Shown here one piece after another: positions 1 to 11,949 of a stretch of 64,000 nt of DNA. The notes under the pieces were generated by a model that saw nothing but the letters and a program-made list of their open reading frames with translations, was not told the origin of the DNA and did not search any database. The position numbers and the translations under genes were made by a program. The DNA is from Nitzschia sp. pyKryTriq1 (Eukaryota > Bacillariophyta > Bacillariophyceae > Bacillariales > Bacillariaceae): assembly GCA_956465555.1 (NCBI GenBank), contig OY101130.1, positions 62,001-126,000 of the forward strand, in the 5' to 3' direction. Position 1 is the first letter of the stretch, and each line of letters begins with the position of its first letter.

Positions 1-740
1 TGCGTTCCAGTCTTTCTCGAGGCGCCATTGTCGCCGGAGCTGGTTTGACTACGGCAAATCCTAATGCCGATCAACGTGCGTATCACCTATTGTATGCAAG
101 TCAGGCAAATCCTGCCATTGCCTTTTGGATGGTCTATCCTTTGGTCATTGATTTGAATGCTTCGACTTTGAAACGATGGCAACAACCTGGAAAACGATTA
201 CCGGACGATGCCCATCGCTTGGATAGATTGAAACATGCTCCCTTTGTATGGTTGCCCGATCCCATCTTGCCAAGGATGGAGAATCTAGAAGATACACGTC
301 CGTATTTGATAGTAACCACAGGAGGAGTCCAAGGCATGTATGTGTGGGTAGGCAAGGATGTCCCACCAGAAACGATGGAAGCATTACAACGTGTCGTATT
401 TGAGGAAGAGGACAACAACACCACCAGCAGCAACGACTTGGACGATGACACCAATGACGCTACGAACACTACTCAGGACGAGCAAGCCCAAGAACGAGAA
501 CAATGGTGTTCCAATTTGAGACGAGCGGTCCGTCAAATTCGTGTCTGGTCGCAAGTCGGCTGCGAACCTCGATGGTTGCGACCTGTCTGGGATTCATTGG
601 AATTCGTGCACCACGACAAGGCGGAGGATGTCGCGTCTTGGCTCGTAGCCGATGCCGGCGCCAGGGAGCAGGACTACACATCCTTTTTGGTATCGCTCCA
701 ACAAAATGTATTGAAGAAACAAGGGGGAAGCAGCAAGTAG
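1..740 (+). CDS. Sec24-like COPII coat protein, C-terminal part (5' truncated by window)
   Basis: Open from the window edge (reading frame starts at base 3) to a TAG stop at 738-740, so only the last ~245 codons are present. The segment RPYLIVTTGGVQGMYVWVGK looks like the C-terminal gelsolin-like domain of Sec24. The preceding ERAY-like helix followed by a YP-L turn and the ending DYTSFLVSLQQNVLKK match the usual Sec24 tail. Sec24 is the cargo-binding subunit of the COPII coat at ER exit sites. An acidic, Asn/Thr-rich insert (bases ~400-480) interrupts the gelsolin-like domain and is typical of low-complexity inserts in this genome. The first in-frame TTG (45) is not a start; the protein simply continues upstream. 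The family call rests on a short C-terminal stretch and could be Sec23/Sec24-like in general. Confidence 0.6.
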   Translation, partial: RSSLSRGAIVAGAGLTTANPNADQRAYHLLYASQANPAIAFWMVYPLVIDLNASTLKRWQQPGKRLPDDAHRLDRLKHAPFVWLPDPILPRMENLEDTRPYLIVTTGGVQGMYVWVGKDVPPETMEALQRVVFEEEDNNTTSSNDLDDDTNDATNTTQDEQAQEREQWCSNLRRAVRQIRVWSQVGCEPRWLRPVWDSLEFVHHDKAEDVASWLVADAGAREQDYTSFLVSLQQNVLKKQGGSSK

Positions 741-1008
741 CTAGTCGTAGAAAACAAGGTAGTCTAGTAGTAGTTGAGCCTCTGCTGTGGACGATTGGAG
801 ATCACAGCGTTCTACTAGAACAACTACGAGTAGTTGGGTAGAGTATGAATCAGCTGTCCCCCGGTCGATAGAACCGTCATCTTCTATTCTCGAAGAAACT
901 GGAACTAATAGCTAGTAGACTACAGCAAAGTCCCGACCTACATTTTTATAAATCTATAGTAGCTTTTCTAGGATGATAAATATGGTGTTCCTTCCTTGAT
1001 TCCTTTAT

Positions 1009-4000
1009 TTAACCGGAAAAGAAGTTGAGGTATCCAAAGATGCTTGACTTGGATTGATTATTGAGAGCGTCTTCGTCCATCATGTCAGGCTCTTCAGAAT
1101 CCTCCCCTGGCGGCAAGCGCGTGTCTTCCATTTGCATAAAGTCCATCTCGCATTCATCGGCTACCTGGAGGACCTTTTCGACAAGGCGATGGTCGCGGCA
1201 TTTCTCTTGGACCATGTCGGTGACTTTCTGCAGGGCCTTTTGGTATTGGAGACGTGATTGGACTTCGGCAACATACGAGGCTTGCTTCATTTTGAGTTCG
1301 TCCTTGAGTTCCACTTGAAGGATGTTCATCTTCTGGACCTGGCCTTTACAAGTTTCGACTTCCTTGAGAAGTTGGGTGTTCTGCTTGCTCATTTGCTTGG
1401 CGTGTTGGTTCAGAGCGGCAAAGGAAGCACCAGCACTTGCGTTGGCATCCATGAGACGCTGGTTATTGTCCTTTAGAAGATCAAAGTCCGTCTTGAGCTG
1501 TTGGTTCTGGCTTCGAAGCTTGAAAACTTCCTTTCGAAGATACTCAAGCATACGTCCACTCTCATCCATAAGGCGCTGTTGCTCTTCTTGCATTTGAATT
1601 TCTCTCTCGAGCTCCAGGGCCTTTTCGGCTTCTTCTTGTTCCAAACGTCGCTCTTCCTCTTCTTTGGCTTTGCGTTCTTGCTCCTTTCGAATGCGTTTGG
1701 CTTCTTCCTCCTGTTTCGATTCGGCAAATCGTTTGGCTTCAAGCTCGGCCTCTTCTCTCTGCCTGGCTTGCTGTTCCAAATGAGCCTTGGCTCTGGCCTC
1801 GGCATCACGTTCCGCTTCGGCTCGTTTGGCTTCTGCTTCTTCCAATTTACGTTGGAGGGCCACCAATTGGTTTTCCAGTTTGGCCTCGTCCTTCTTCTCT
1901 TGAAGTGCTTTCCGGTACTTGGGCCGTTGGAGGGATCCTCGAACCATGGTTTGAGCCACAATGGCCGCCGCCCGAAGCTTGCGATATTGCGTCCGATCTC
2001 GCCGGATTCTCCACTGCGTTTGAATGACGGCGGCCTTGAAACTACGACGCAAGTGCACAATGGTGCGAGCCGCAAACAAAACGCGATACCAACATTGGAC
2101 TCGTACGGTCGACGATCGAAGTCTTTGGTAGGATAGACGGGCCCTTCGTTGGCGGTAGCCGGATTGGAGGCGGACAGTAGCGTAGTGGAAGCGTTGATAC
2201 TTGGATCGCTGTACAAAGCCACGTGCGTGCGCCTGGACCAAGGCAGCATAGGTTCCCAAGTGGCGCAGCCGTTCCCCTTCCAAGAATTCCAGCGCCCCGG
2301 CTCGAAAATACGCCCGCGTTCGACCCATGACAAACCCTCGTGTCTTGCCGCCATCTGGTCGCTTCACTTCCATTTCCTGAAGAGCAAGGGTCAAGAGGAC
2401 TTCGGTGGCCTTGACGTTGCGTTGGGACGGATCAATAGTCATATCCTTGAGGATTGCCATGTGGTCGCCCTTGGGCCAGAGAGACTTGAAACGCTCCAGG
2501 ACTATAATGTGTTCCAAGCGATTCGGAAAGGCAGATCGAGAAATGGTCACGGCTGCCACGACACCGGCGCATCGTAGTTGTTCTACCGTGCTGGAATGCT
2601 CCATGATAAAGGGCTTCTTTTGAGAGTTTGGCTTGATGCAACGGATGTACCGCGTCTTGGTTTCTCCCAAGGTTTCCATGAGATGTGTCAGCTGATTCTT
2701 GAATTTGGTCCATACTGTTTCCGCAATTATATTGGAAGATCGTTTTTGCATCAGTTTCGGGTTGGTCATAGTAGTAACAGCTGCCTTGGAGGTCTTGGCT
2801 CTTCGTTTCTTCTTGGCAACACTACCACCACCGCCCACTGTTCCGTCGGTCGTCATGGGATTCATCATGTCTTCATTGCCCAATTCATTGGCTACGATTG
2901 GATTGGACGAAAGCGTAGCACAGTCTTGAAGATCGCTGGGTAGTGTATCCATATTCTTGACGACAAAGTTGGTAGCGTCGTACGTTACTTTCCCGGCGTA
3001 GTGTTGAATGCCAAATTCATGATCCGACGCATGCTTGGCACGGAGAAAGCATGGATTGTCCTTATTCATGGCTTGGGCCTTGTACACAAAGGTCTTATCG
3101 GATCCTTTGGGACGTACGCACTCTTCATTTAAAAAGGCGAGGAGTCCCATCCGTCCTTCGACCAGATCCAACACATCGGTATTGTCATCGTAGGTAATCT
3201 CTTCGAGTTCAATGCCTTCCATCTCGTATTCGATTTGAACGCTTCGGAAAATATCTTGGGTAAACTTTTGTTGTAATTTTTCCTGTGGACGATAGTATAC
3301 GGTGATTGAGTGAGTGAGTGAGTGAGTGAGATACGTGGTTTTCATCATCATTATCGTCATTCGTCGTCCTCGGCGATTATGATATAGAAGGACGTACGTA
3401 CGTACATTGGCATAGTTAATACAAAGCTGTTCGAAACGATTCACTTCAAAGGTCTCAAAGCCAAAGATGTCCAGAAGACCGATGATGCCATAGTCACGAT
3501 GAGCCATATTGGAAGGAGAGGCGACGATGGTTGCGGCTGCTGCTGCTGCTGGCGTCCTAGTAGTACCGTGAGTAGTAGAAGCAGAACGTGCTCGAATACT
3601 ATCCGCCAACGACGACGAAGCCACCTTGGCAGTAGTAGAAGTATCAGTGTTAGAAGTGGAAGACTTGACTTTGGAAGGATCGTAATTCTTTTCGGCACAG
3701 GTCGCATCATTGATGGTGCGGACCAGCCATAAAAAGGTCTTGGCGTAAATCTCCTTGGCAAAGGCATCGGTCGATTCCTTGGCCTTGTCGGCCGTCAATG
3801 GGACTTGAAAGGTTTCGGATCGTGCCTGGACGGTCCGAATCGTCAAGGCGGCTTGGAGTGCATCCGACGCAATCCCCATGAGTTCACTCAACGACTGGAG
3901 TTCCGCGTCATCTTCAAAGATGCTGGCGTCGGCATTTTTCGGATCGGGTATAAAATCCAAATTTCCCAATTGCAAAACGATACAAATTGCTCTCCATAGT

Positions 4001-5779
4001 GTCAACAATGATTCGCCATGCAGTCCAATCAATTCCAAGGCTTGGACGGTCAATTGAAATCGTTCGGCATCCGTCTTGCCTTCAATCGTATTGGTATTGG
4101 ACCATCCGACATAATCAAAGGATTCATTGTCGGTTTGGATTAATCCGGACCAAATTTCCGCCTTGACCGATTCGGGTGCCGCCAATAATTGATAAAAAAT
4201 GTGATAGGTACGTTCTTCGGGATGATGGAGGGTCACTCGTGACTTTTCCAGTAGGTATACTTCACATTTGGATCCTGCCAAGATACAGGAACTTTCACTT
4301 TCTCGATCAAATTGCAATTGCAAATACTTTCCAAATCGACTCGAATTGTCATTTCGCAATGTTTGAGCATTTCCAAAAGCTTCGAGTAATGGATTACTGT
4401 CCAATACCTTTCGTACAATTTCATTATCCCCGACGCCCAGAGTGGGACTGGAAATGGCGGAAGGTCCCTTTTGGACACTGGCAATATCGCCCAATAAGAT
4501 TTTGACCGTTTCCGTCTTGCCGGCACCACTCTCTCCACTGACCAAAATGGATTGATCTTCATGGTCTTTTAAGAGTCCCTTGTAGGCCAAACAGCTGGCT
4601 TCATACACATGAGGTGGTAAATGAACTCTTGGATCTGTCGTAGTAGTAGTCGTAGTCTTAGTCTTAGTCGTCGTCGTCTTTTCACCACTTTGGGATTTCT
4701 TCTTGGGGGATGTAGGACTTGTAGTACTAGTAGTACTAGAATGCTGATGCTGATGCTGATGATTGATATTCCATACCAGTGCTTGTCCATAATAGAGTCG
4801 TTGCGATAAGGAATACAAATCGGAAAACCACTGATAGGGATTGACGGCAATAACAATATCTCCCGTCCGTGTATAGGGTTGTTGTCGAATATGCCGGGCT
4901 TTTAAATTGTATAAAATCGCGGCCTAATAGTAGAAGTAGCAGTAGTAGTAGTAGTAGCGGTAGTGGCAGTAATAGAAGGAAGTCAGGAAGTCAGATGGTA
5001 ATATGATACAAACAAAGAACGGCAGCATGAGACAACAGTCCATCAGCACAATACTCCACTGTACTCTTCTGTACTGTACTGTATCATTACGTTCGTCGTA
5101 CACGTACCTCATGTAAAAATGGCAAATCGACCATATCTTCCACCTCTTGCAACACGCCTTCGGCATTGACATTTTGCAACGGCAGCGCTTGATTGGGATA
5201 CAATGCCATGTTTTGTTCGAGCGTCAGGTCGAGCGTTTCTTGTTCCCATTTGCGTGCCGTACGACCCCCATCACACACAATCGCTTGTTCTTGGCTATAA
5301 ATGGGAAAACTGACGACGGCCGTGTGGGGAGAGGGACGTTCCACGACTTGGGCCGGAATCCAAGAATGGTCGGCATGCCAAATGTACACATGATTGGCCG
5401 TCTTGACACTGTTGCTGTTGCTGTTATTGTTGTTGTTGTTCGTTTGGGATTGCTCCTGCGCTTGCTGGGGTTGGGGTGAACTGCTACTGCTACCAGTTGT
5501 ACCTTCAGCGATAGTGTCAACATTAAAATGGCCAGCATCCACAGTATCCACATCTGCATTGTTAGTGTCTTCCGTCCTCGTCGTACTAGCCGGTGACGAA
5601 GAAGGAGGCTGGTCGGGAGGAGGAGACGCAGCACGGCCTGACATTTTATTATTCTTATTATGATTATTCTTGGAGAAATACGAGCAGAAGAGTTGTTCAA
5701 AAGGCCCAGCTTCATCAGTGCGCTTGGACGAAGAATACAGAAGCACCGCACCGCCATGGTCTGCCTTTGACATCATCAT
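1009..5779 (-). CDS. Unconventional myosin heavy chain (3 exons)
   Basis: Exons on the minus strand: 5779-5108, 4923-3406 and 3282-1009; about 1,487 residues. The introns (184 and 123 nt) are both phase 0. Their joins restore DLPFLHE/AAILYNL and CINYAN/EKLQQKFTQ, exactly as in myosins. Seen in order: an SH3-like N-terminus (VYIWHADHSWIPAQVV), P-loop GESGAGKT, switch I NSSRFGK, switch II LLDIFGFE, a Lys-rich loop 2 (VAKKKRRAKTSK), a converter, five or six IQ motifs (light-chain sites), a long Glu/Lys/Arg coiled coil and a short tail. It is an actin-based ATP-driven motor, probably a dimer. No FYVE, PH or cargo domain is visible in the tail. Low-complexity inserts sit before the P-loop (His/Thr/Lys-rich, ~4620-4760) and before switch II (~3510-3660). 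An ATG at 5644 is an alternative start. The 123-nt intron is a multiple of three with no stop, so it could be mistaken for coding sequence. Confidence 0.93.
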
Positions 5780-6313
5780 CGATCCTCATGACATGACATG
5801 ACATGAATTGCATGTGAAAAGATGAGCCGCCTCGGCACTCGTACGTTCAAATATCTTCAATGACGAAGATTGCATAGTGTCACGCCTACGATTACATACA
5901 CCAATCAAAAGGTTCCACTTGCCTTTATTATTCTATTTCATGCATCCGAATTATTTGATTTTCGGTCCGTCCGCCAAGCGCCAGGTCAAAACCGTCTGTC
6001 CACCTACCGTTGGGGTTGGGGTTTGGGGTTCCACCATGACATCATGATGACGTCTCACAATCACCCATCCTGCACAAACAACGGTACAAGTAGTGTATGA
6101 TACCTTTACTACCGTACCAGGTACCAGTAGTGACTACCGTAGTGTAGCTCTACACTACACTCATTTTTGAAAGAGAGGTGTCAACGAAAACGTCAAACCA
6201 TACACCAGCAGCCGCCCCCCGCATCTGCATGCAGCGAGCATCCCCTTCCTTTCACAACAACATCATTGCAAGTACCGGGTGCGTACCTCATCGTCATCGT
6301 CATCCTCATCCTC
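5780..6313. promoter_or_regulatory. Divergent intergenic region between myosin and the CRAL-TRIO/DUF6824 gene
   Basis: About 530 bases separate the divergent starts of the myosin gene (minus) and the next gene (plus), so both promoters should lie here. A short TGACATGACATGACATGA repeat is next to the myosin start. No confident core-promoter motif is visible. Confidence 0.35.
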
Positions 6314-9076
6314 ATGACGCTTTCGACTTTGTTATTTCCGCCCACCAGCAGCTGCAGCAGCAGCACAAACAAGAGTACTGGTAGTAATACTACTGCTACT
6401 GCTGCTGCTGCTGATGATGATGATAATGTCGACTTCCAGAAGCAGAAGCAGAAGACATCATCATCATCATCATCATCATCACATTATCGCTCGACGACGA
6501 CGACGACCAAAACGACGCAGCGTCAAAATGCTTCCAGTAGTAGTAGTAGCAGTACTGGTACCCACGGTGGGGAGTTTGGCTTGGTTCCCCCACGATATTT
6601 AAAACGCGGCATGATGATGAGCATCCATAAGGCACCGCCACCTGGTACACCTGCAAATGCTAATGCTGCAAATGCTAATGATATTCCCGGAACGCCTCCT
6701 CGAAAAACATCCGTAGCAGCAGCAGCAGCAGCAGCAGCAGCATCATCCGCACTGATGATGACGCCCACCAAGATTCCTCAATCTCCCCATCATGAAGCAC
6801 TTAAAGACGTTGGCAGTATCAGCAGAAGCAAGCAAAATGGGGCTCGCAACATTGGCAATAATAATAATAATCATTTGATGGATCCGTTGGGGTTGATGGG
6901 AGAGATGATGATGATGGGCGGCAACAACAACCATAAGAACGGCGACAGCAACAATCATCAACTTTCTCGCCGCCGTCGTCGTCGTCGTCGTCGTCGTCCC
7001 AAGACACCAGAAGAACGCAACGCATTATTACAAGAATTGAATCGGGCCTTGCGACAACGTGGCGCTCATTCCATGTTGATTCACGACAACAACAACAACA
7101 ACAACAACAGTAGTAGTAGTAGTAGTAGTTCATTTGTCCAAGATTGGAAAATGGCATGTTTACGGGCCGAAGGAGGATATGGATATTATTATCCAGTCCA
7201 CAACAACCCCCATCCCCATCATAATACTACTACCACCACGACGACGACCACCACTCTTCGCATCCTCAATCATTGGCGAGCCAAATCGGAATTGTTTGGA
7301 ACGCCCGATTTAAAGGTCACCATCAAAGATGTCGCACCCAATCTCCTGCATGCTGGATTCATTCAATTGGTACCGGTCCGAGACTTGGCCGGACGGGCCG
7401 TCCTTTGTATGAAATTCGATCCGACTCTATATGCCCATCAAGAACGGGAGGTACGTAAATACGGAATGTATATGTATACGTAATGTTGTTGTGGTTACGA
7501 CAAATGAATGAATACTCGATGTGTTTGGTTGGTTGGTTGGTTGGTTCGTTGGTTGGTCGAGAAGATTGTTACAGATGATGGATTCTTATTTGTGACTGAC
7601 TCATACATTGCTGCCCTCTTCTCTTCTCTCATCCTTCCCTCCATCCTTGTTCCTTCCGTGTGTGTTTTCAATATATACGACTGCTGCTGCTGCTGTTACT
7701 GTTCTACGTTTTAGGTCAAAAAATATTTATTTTACATGCTCGCCAGTGCTTTGGAGGATGAAGAAACGCAAGACAAGGGAATTGTGTTGGTAGTATGGAA
7801 CTATTCTTTGGCCGAACAACAAGCAGCAGCAGCAGCAGCAGCCAAAAATAATGCATCATCATCATCATCATCATCATCTTTATTATCATGGGGAGCAGCA
7901 GGTGCAGCAGGCATACATCAGGCAGTCTCTTCGTTCTTTGATTCCTTTTGGAACTTGTGGAAATTCATTCAAAAGTCCTTTCGGATTGAACGATTGCATT
8001 ATTTGACCATTTCGTCCATGATGATGGATGCCAACGGTAGTAATACTAGTAGTACGAACGGGGGTGGTGGTGGGGATACGGTGGCGGCGCCTTATTCCGT
8101 CAAGGAATATGAAGAAGGGGGAGGGGGAGGAGATTCTTTCAATGGTGGTGGTGGCGGCAGTAGTGCTACTAGTACTGCATCTCATTCTGCTACTACCAGT
8201 GTACGGCATCATACGGGAAGTCCTCAAGAATGTTTACATGCCCTCTTGTCGGTCGGATTGCCCATTCCAGCACTTCCCATAAATCCAGAAGATGGTACGA
8301 TGCACACTGCGTATCATCACCAATGGGTCGAATGGCGACATCGTACCGATTCGTATCATCATCAAAATCAATTCCAAATTATACTCGTGCCGAATCGACA
8401 CGATGTCTTGATGCTGGGTGGTGGCACCAGTACTAGTACAACAACAACTACTACTACTAGTACTTCCAGGAACAACAACAACGCCAACACCAACAATAGG
8501 ATTGTCAATGCAGGCAATATCCATTTTCATCAATTGATATTGGCCAATATCCAAGATTATCGAAACGCCAAATCATCGGCCGAACAAGCAGCGATCCGGA
8601 ATCATATCTACATGACCATTATGAATACGACCATGGAAGATGACGACGACGACGACGATGAATACGAATATGAAGACTATGACGGCGACGAGGATGCTGA
8701 TGGTGATGATGGCGGCGGCGGTTCTTCTGGTTCGACTCCGGCCAAGTTTCTACAACCCTTGGATGTTCGCATGGGGATATTATGGGAACCCATGAGTGAA
8801 AAGGATGCCCTTTTGAAAATTGCTGGTGCTTTGGATTATGTGAGACGTCAATTGGAAGAACAAGAAGCAGCAGCAGCAGCTGGCGATGATTCGTCGTCCA
8901 TGGCTAGTGGCGCTCCGAGATCTGGAAAAGGAGGACGAGACGACCCACATGACAGCGACATGTTCTGGGACGTGTGGTACGTGAAGCAATGTTGTTTCAT
9001 GGTCACGTGTAAGGAAGGATATCGAGTATGCGACTCGTCGACGCTTTCCAAAGGAGGATGGCACGTAGTAAAATAA
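6314..9076 (+). CDS. CRAL-TRIO-like protein with C-terminal DUF6824 domain (2 exons)
   Basis: Exons 6314-7450 and 7715-9076. The intron (264 nt, donor GTACGT, acceptor TTTTAG) is phase 0 and its removal gives HQERE/VKKYLFYMLASALEDEETQ. The region around this join (LHAGFIQLVPVRDLAGRAV, then KGIVLVVWN) resembles the lipid-binding CRAL-TRIO/SEC14 fold. This suggests, but does not prove, binding of a small hydrophobic ligand. The C-terminal part (~8390-8860) has the DUF6824 layout: NRHDVLMLGGGT, NAGNIHFHQLILANIQDYRN, KFLQPL, then a W-x8-ALLKIAGALDYVRRQLEEQ helix. DUF6824 is common in diatoms and has no known function. The canonical GRGGGTN core is altered and split by a Thr/Ser/Asn run. The N-terminal 150 codons are Ser/Thr/His microsatellite-like. 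The in-frame sequence is open further upstream, but 6314 is the first ATG; 6611 is another candidate. Confidence 0.65.
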
Positions 9077-9498
9077 TGACGTACCTCCTGCTCCTGGAGG
9101 TACGGTACCTTACTACTAGCTAACGTACTTCTTTCTATAGAGTGGGTGTTCTTATGGAGGGAAACTATATATATGTACTGTATTGTTTGTTTCACTCTAC
9201 TAACATGCAGCATTAGTCTACTATATACTATTACTAGTAGAGAGGGAGTCTACAGGTACAAGTCCCAGTACAGTACTGTAATGTACGGTACGGACACCGA
9301 CGTTATTACAAGTACGTGGGCGGACCGACGACGATGACGACTCCTCGGGAAGACGCTCCGCCTACCGTACACGTACTGTACGTGTAGTGGCTATGTATTA
9401 CTGACTGTAACAACGAATGAATACCTGGCTTATTATTGTGTCAGCGTACGGTATGTTGTGTGCTCTCATTTTACATCATAAAAACCTCACATCATCAC
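9077..9498. other. Intergenic spacer
   Basis: About 420 bases between two plus-strand genes. They must contain the end of the upstream transcript and the promoter of the HTH-like gene. TAC/GTA-rich short palindromes (GTACGGTACC-type) are frequent, but there is no gene and no convincing RNA. Confidence 0.3.
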
Positions 9499-11949
9499 AT
9501 GTTGTCATATCAAATCAGACATCACATTACAATGATGAGTACTGTTCCAGCACCAGCACCACCTCAGTATAACAACGACTACAGGTACAACTACCCTGCA
9601 TTACGAGTAGCAGCAGCACCGCCATATTATTATTATTATCATAATGATGGTGTTACGGCACAAGCAGCAGCACAAGCTTCCGCATTATTGTTAGCAGATG
9701 GAGAATGCCATCAGCAGCAGCAGTACGCAAATACTAATAATAGCACGGCTGCTGCTGCGGCTGCTGGAACGGCGGCTGAAACGGCAGCAGCATCCGCAAT
9801 GCCATCAGCAGCAACAGCGGCCGAAGCAGCAGCAGCACAGCATCAGCAGTATTACCAGTATCATCATGCACTTCTTTGCCAAGCACTCGATCAAGTGACG
9901 GGGATTCGACATTATGCTCATCATGAATGGCAGCAGCAGCAGCAGCATCTTAATATTGCCGCACTGATAGACCATCCACCAGCAAATCAGCATCATCATC
10001 ATCATTATCAGCAATCGCTGCAGACGATTCAAACCATCATGGAACAATTGGACTCTGTCCAAGAATTATTGCGACAAACCTTGTCTCTTACTACTACTAT
10101 TATTACTACTGCTACTACCAGTCCATCACCGGCTACTACTACTACTCAACAACATCAGCAGCAGCAACTACGTCAACAACTCCCAACTACTACTACTACT
10201 ACTACTAGTATTAGAGCCCGAAGAAAACGTTCTCGTCCTACTACTGAGGAAGATGAAAATGACGATTCATCAACGTCCTCATCTATCAAGAAAACCCCTG
10301 GTGGTGGTGGTGGTGGTGGTGGTGGTGCAACAACAAAAGCAGCAGCAGCAGCAACAACATCAGCAAGAAGAAAGCAATACCGACGTCGCGCCGAACGTCC
10401 CCTACCCACCAATCTTCCACCCCCCAAAACGCCTCCCCACTACACCAAACTGGAAGCGCTAGAAATTCTATCATCCCAGCAATTTTGTTGTGGTTCTTCT
10501 TCTTCTTCTTCTTCTCCAAAAGATCAACATCAACGTCAACGTCGTCGTCGTATCATTCAATATATGATATCGACCCATCAAATTCCGGTCCGGACCGTGA
10601 GTACCATGACCAAGTACCTCTCGGAATATAACAGTGGCACTTTGAAGAAACAAGAATGGGAAACTGAATTGGCCAATACTACTACTAATAGTAGTAGTAG
10701 TACTCTTCTAGGACCATCAGCATCATCATCACCCACCGAAGAAGAAGAAGATCATGATCGTGATGATCATCATGATGATGATGAGGATGATAATACGAAA
10801 TATTATACGCGTCGGGAAGCTGTGGCCATATTATTACCGTTATCGGCATCCCAGCGCATTGCCTTGGCCAGTCAATGGATGAGAAAGGGTCAAATTCCCG
10901 TCACGTCATTATCGGCCGTCCATCGTGCCATTCAACAAGGATCAGCAGCTCTAGCAGCAGCAGCTCAAGCAGCAGCAGCAGGCCATGATGATGGTGAAGG
11001 AGGAGGAGGAGGAGGAATCGATGCGATTCCAGAACACTGGGGACGGTGGGGAAACAATACGGATGCGGATACGAATAAGAACACGCATACTACTAATACG
11101 AGCAATGGATCGAAGAAGAAACAGAAAACTAAGAAGACACAGAACGATCAAGACAATGATGAAGAAGCAAGCCATGATGAAGATGAAACTACTACCACGA
11201 CTAATACTGCTCCAGACAGCAGCCGAAAAAAGAAAAAGAACAACTCCAAGTACAACAGTAACAACTCCAACAACAACAACAACAACAATAGACACAAGTC
11301 TTTTTTAACAATGAGGATGATTCCACCACCACCCCATCCACCGCCCAAGTTTGGAAACGAATATACCAAGTTGGAAGCGATTAGTATTTTGAATCAAATA
11401 ATATCTCCCAGCGATCGTCAAAAGGTATTGAATGCTTGGATTTTGGCCAAACAAATCCCACTGCGTCATCCCCACAGTATGAGACGTATTTTACGACAAG
11501 CCGAATTGGGACAATTGACGTGTTGGGAATGGAAAACGACAACGGCGACAACGGCGACAATGCCGTCGACAGTCGGAGCAACTACTACTACTAGCGGCAC
11601 CGCACGTGAAGGAGGGAGCAGCAGCAACAACAACAGCAGCAGCAGCAGCGGCCCCATGATGATCTTTCCTCCCTTGCCGCCGCTGCTTCTGCTGCCACCA
11701 CCCAGCGACAAGAATAGCAATATGTATAACCTGACGGAAATGGTGACCCTCTTGCAACCTCTGGGTGCTCGAGATCGGAATGACTTGTTACGAAAATGGG
11801 TCCATGAACATACCATTCCTTATACCTGTCCATTGAGTGCCAATGCGGCCGTCATGAAAGCCATAAAGAAGAATAAGGAGAAGAACCCACAACAACAACA
11901 ACAGACGACGAATACGAATACGACGACGACGACGACAACAACAGCCTAA
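9499..11949 (+). CDS. Low-complexity protein with four spaced HTH-like (psq-type) repeats
   Basis: Single exon, 816 residues from ATG 9499; a second ATG pair (9532/9535) has a better A at -3. Four copies of a ~50-residue helical motif are separated by long Gln, Thr, Asp and Asn runs. They sit near 10438 (HYTKLEALEIL), 10801 (YYTRREAVAILL), 11359 (EYTKLEAISIL) and 11722 (MYNLTEMVTLL). The shared pattern is Y-[TN]-x3-E-x3-[IL]-L, a ~12-residue gap, then W/Y-[MIV]-x4-IP and a basic or small-residue helix. Diatom proteins with such repeats are usually labelled HTH psq-type, which would imply DNA binding. That assignment is from memory and no DNA-contact residue can be verified here. A basic patch RARRKRSRP (~10214) could be a nuclear signal. 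The Thr/Gln/Asn tracts are encoded by ACT/CAG/AAC microsatellites. Confidence 0.65.
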   Translation: MLSYQIRHHITMMSTVPAPAPPQYNNDYRYNYPALRVAAAPPYYYYYHNDGVTAQAAAQASALLLADGECHQQQQYANTNNSTAAAAAAGTAAETAAASAMPSAATAAEAAAAQHQQYYQYHHALLCQALDQVTGIRHYAHHEWQQQQQHLNIAALIDHPPANQHHHHHYQQSLQTIQTIMEQLDSVQELLRQTLSLTTTIITTATTSPSPATTTTQQHQQQQLRQQLPTTTTTTTSIRARRKRSRPTTEEDENDDSSTSSSIKKTPGGGGGGGGGATTKAAAAATTSARRKQYRRRAERPLPTNLPPPKTPPHYTKLEALEILSSQQFCCGSSSSSSSPKDQHQRQRRRRIIQYMISTHQIPVRTVSTMTKYLSEYNSGTLKKQEWETELANTTTNSSSSTLLGPSASSSPTEEEEDHDRDDHHDDDEDDNTKYYTRREAVAILLPLSASQRIALASQWMRKGQIPVTSLSAVHRAIQQGSAALAAAAQAAAAGHDDGEGGGGGGIDAIPEHWGRWGNNTDADTNKNTHTTNTSNGSKKKQKTKKTQNDQDNDEEASHDEDETTTTTNTAPDSSRKKKKNNSKYNSNNSNNNNNNNRHKSFLTMRMIPPPPHPPPKFGNEYTKLEAISILNQIISPSDRQKVLNAWILAKQIPLRHPHSMRRILRQAELGQLTCWEWKTTTATTATMPSTVGATTTTSGTAREGGSSSNNNSSSSSGPMMIFPPLPPLLLLPPPSDKNSNMYNLTEMVTLLQPLGARDRNDLLRKWVHEHTIPYTCPLSANAAVMKAIKKNKEKNPQQQQQTTNTNTTTTTTTTA

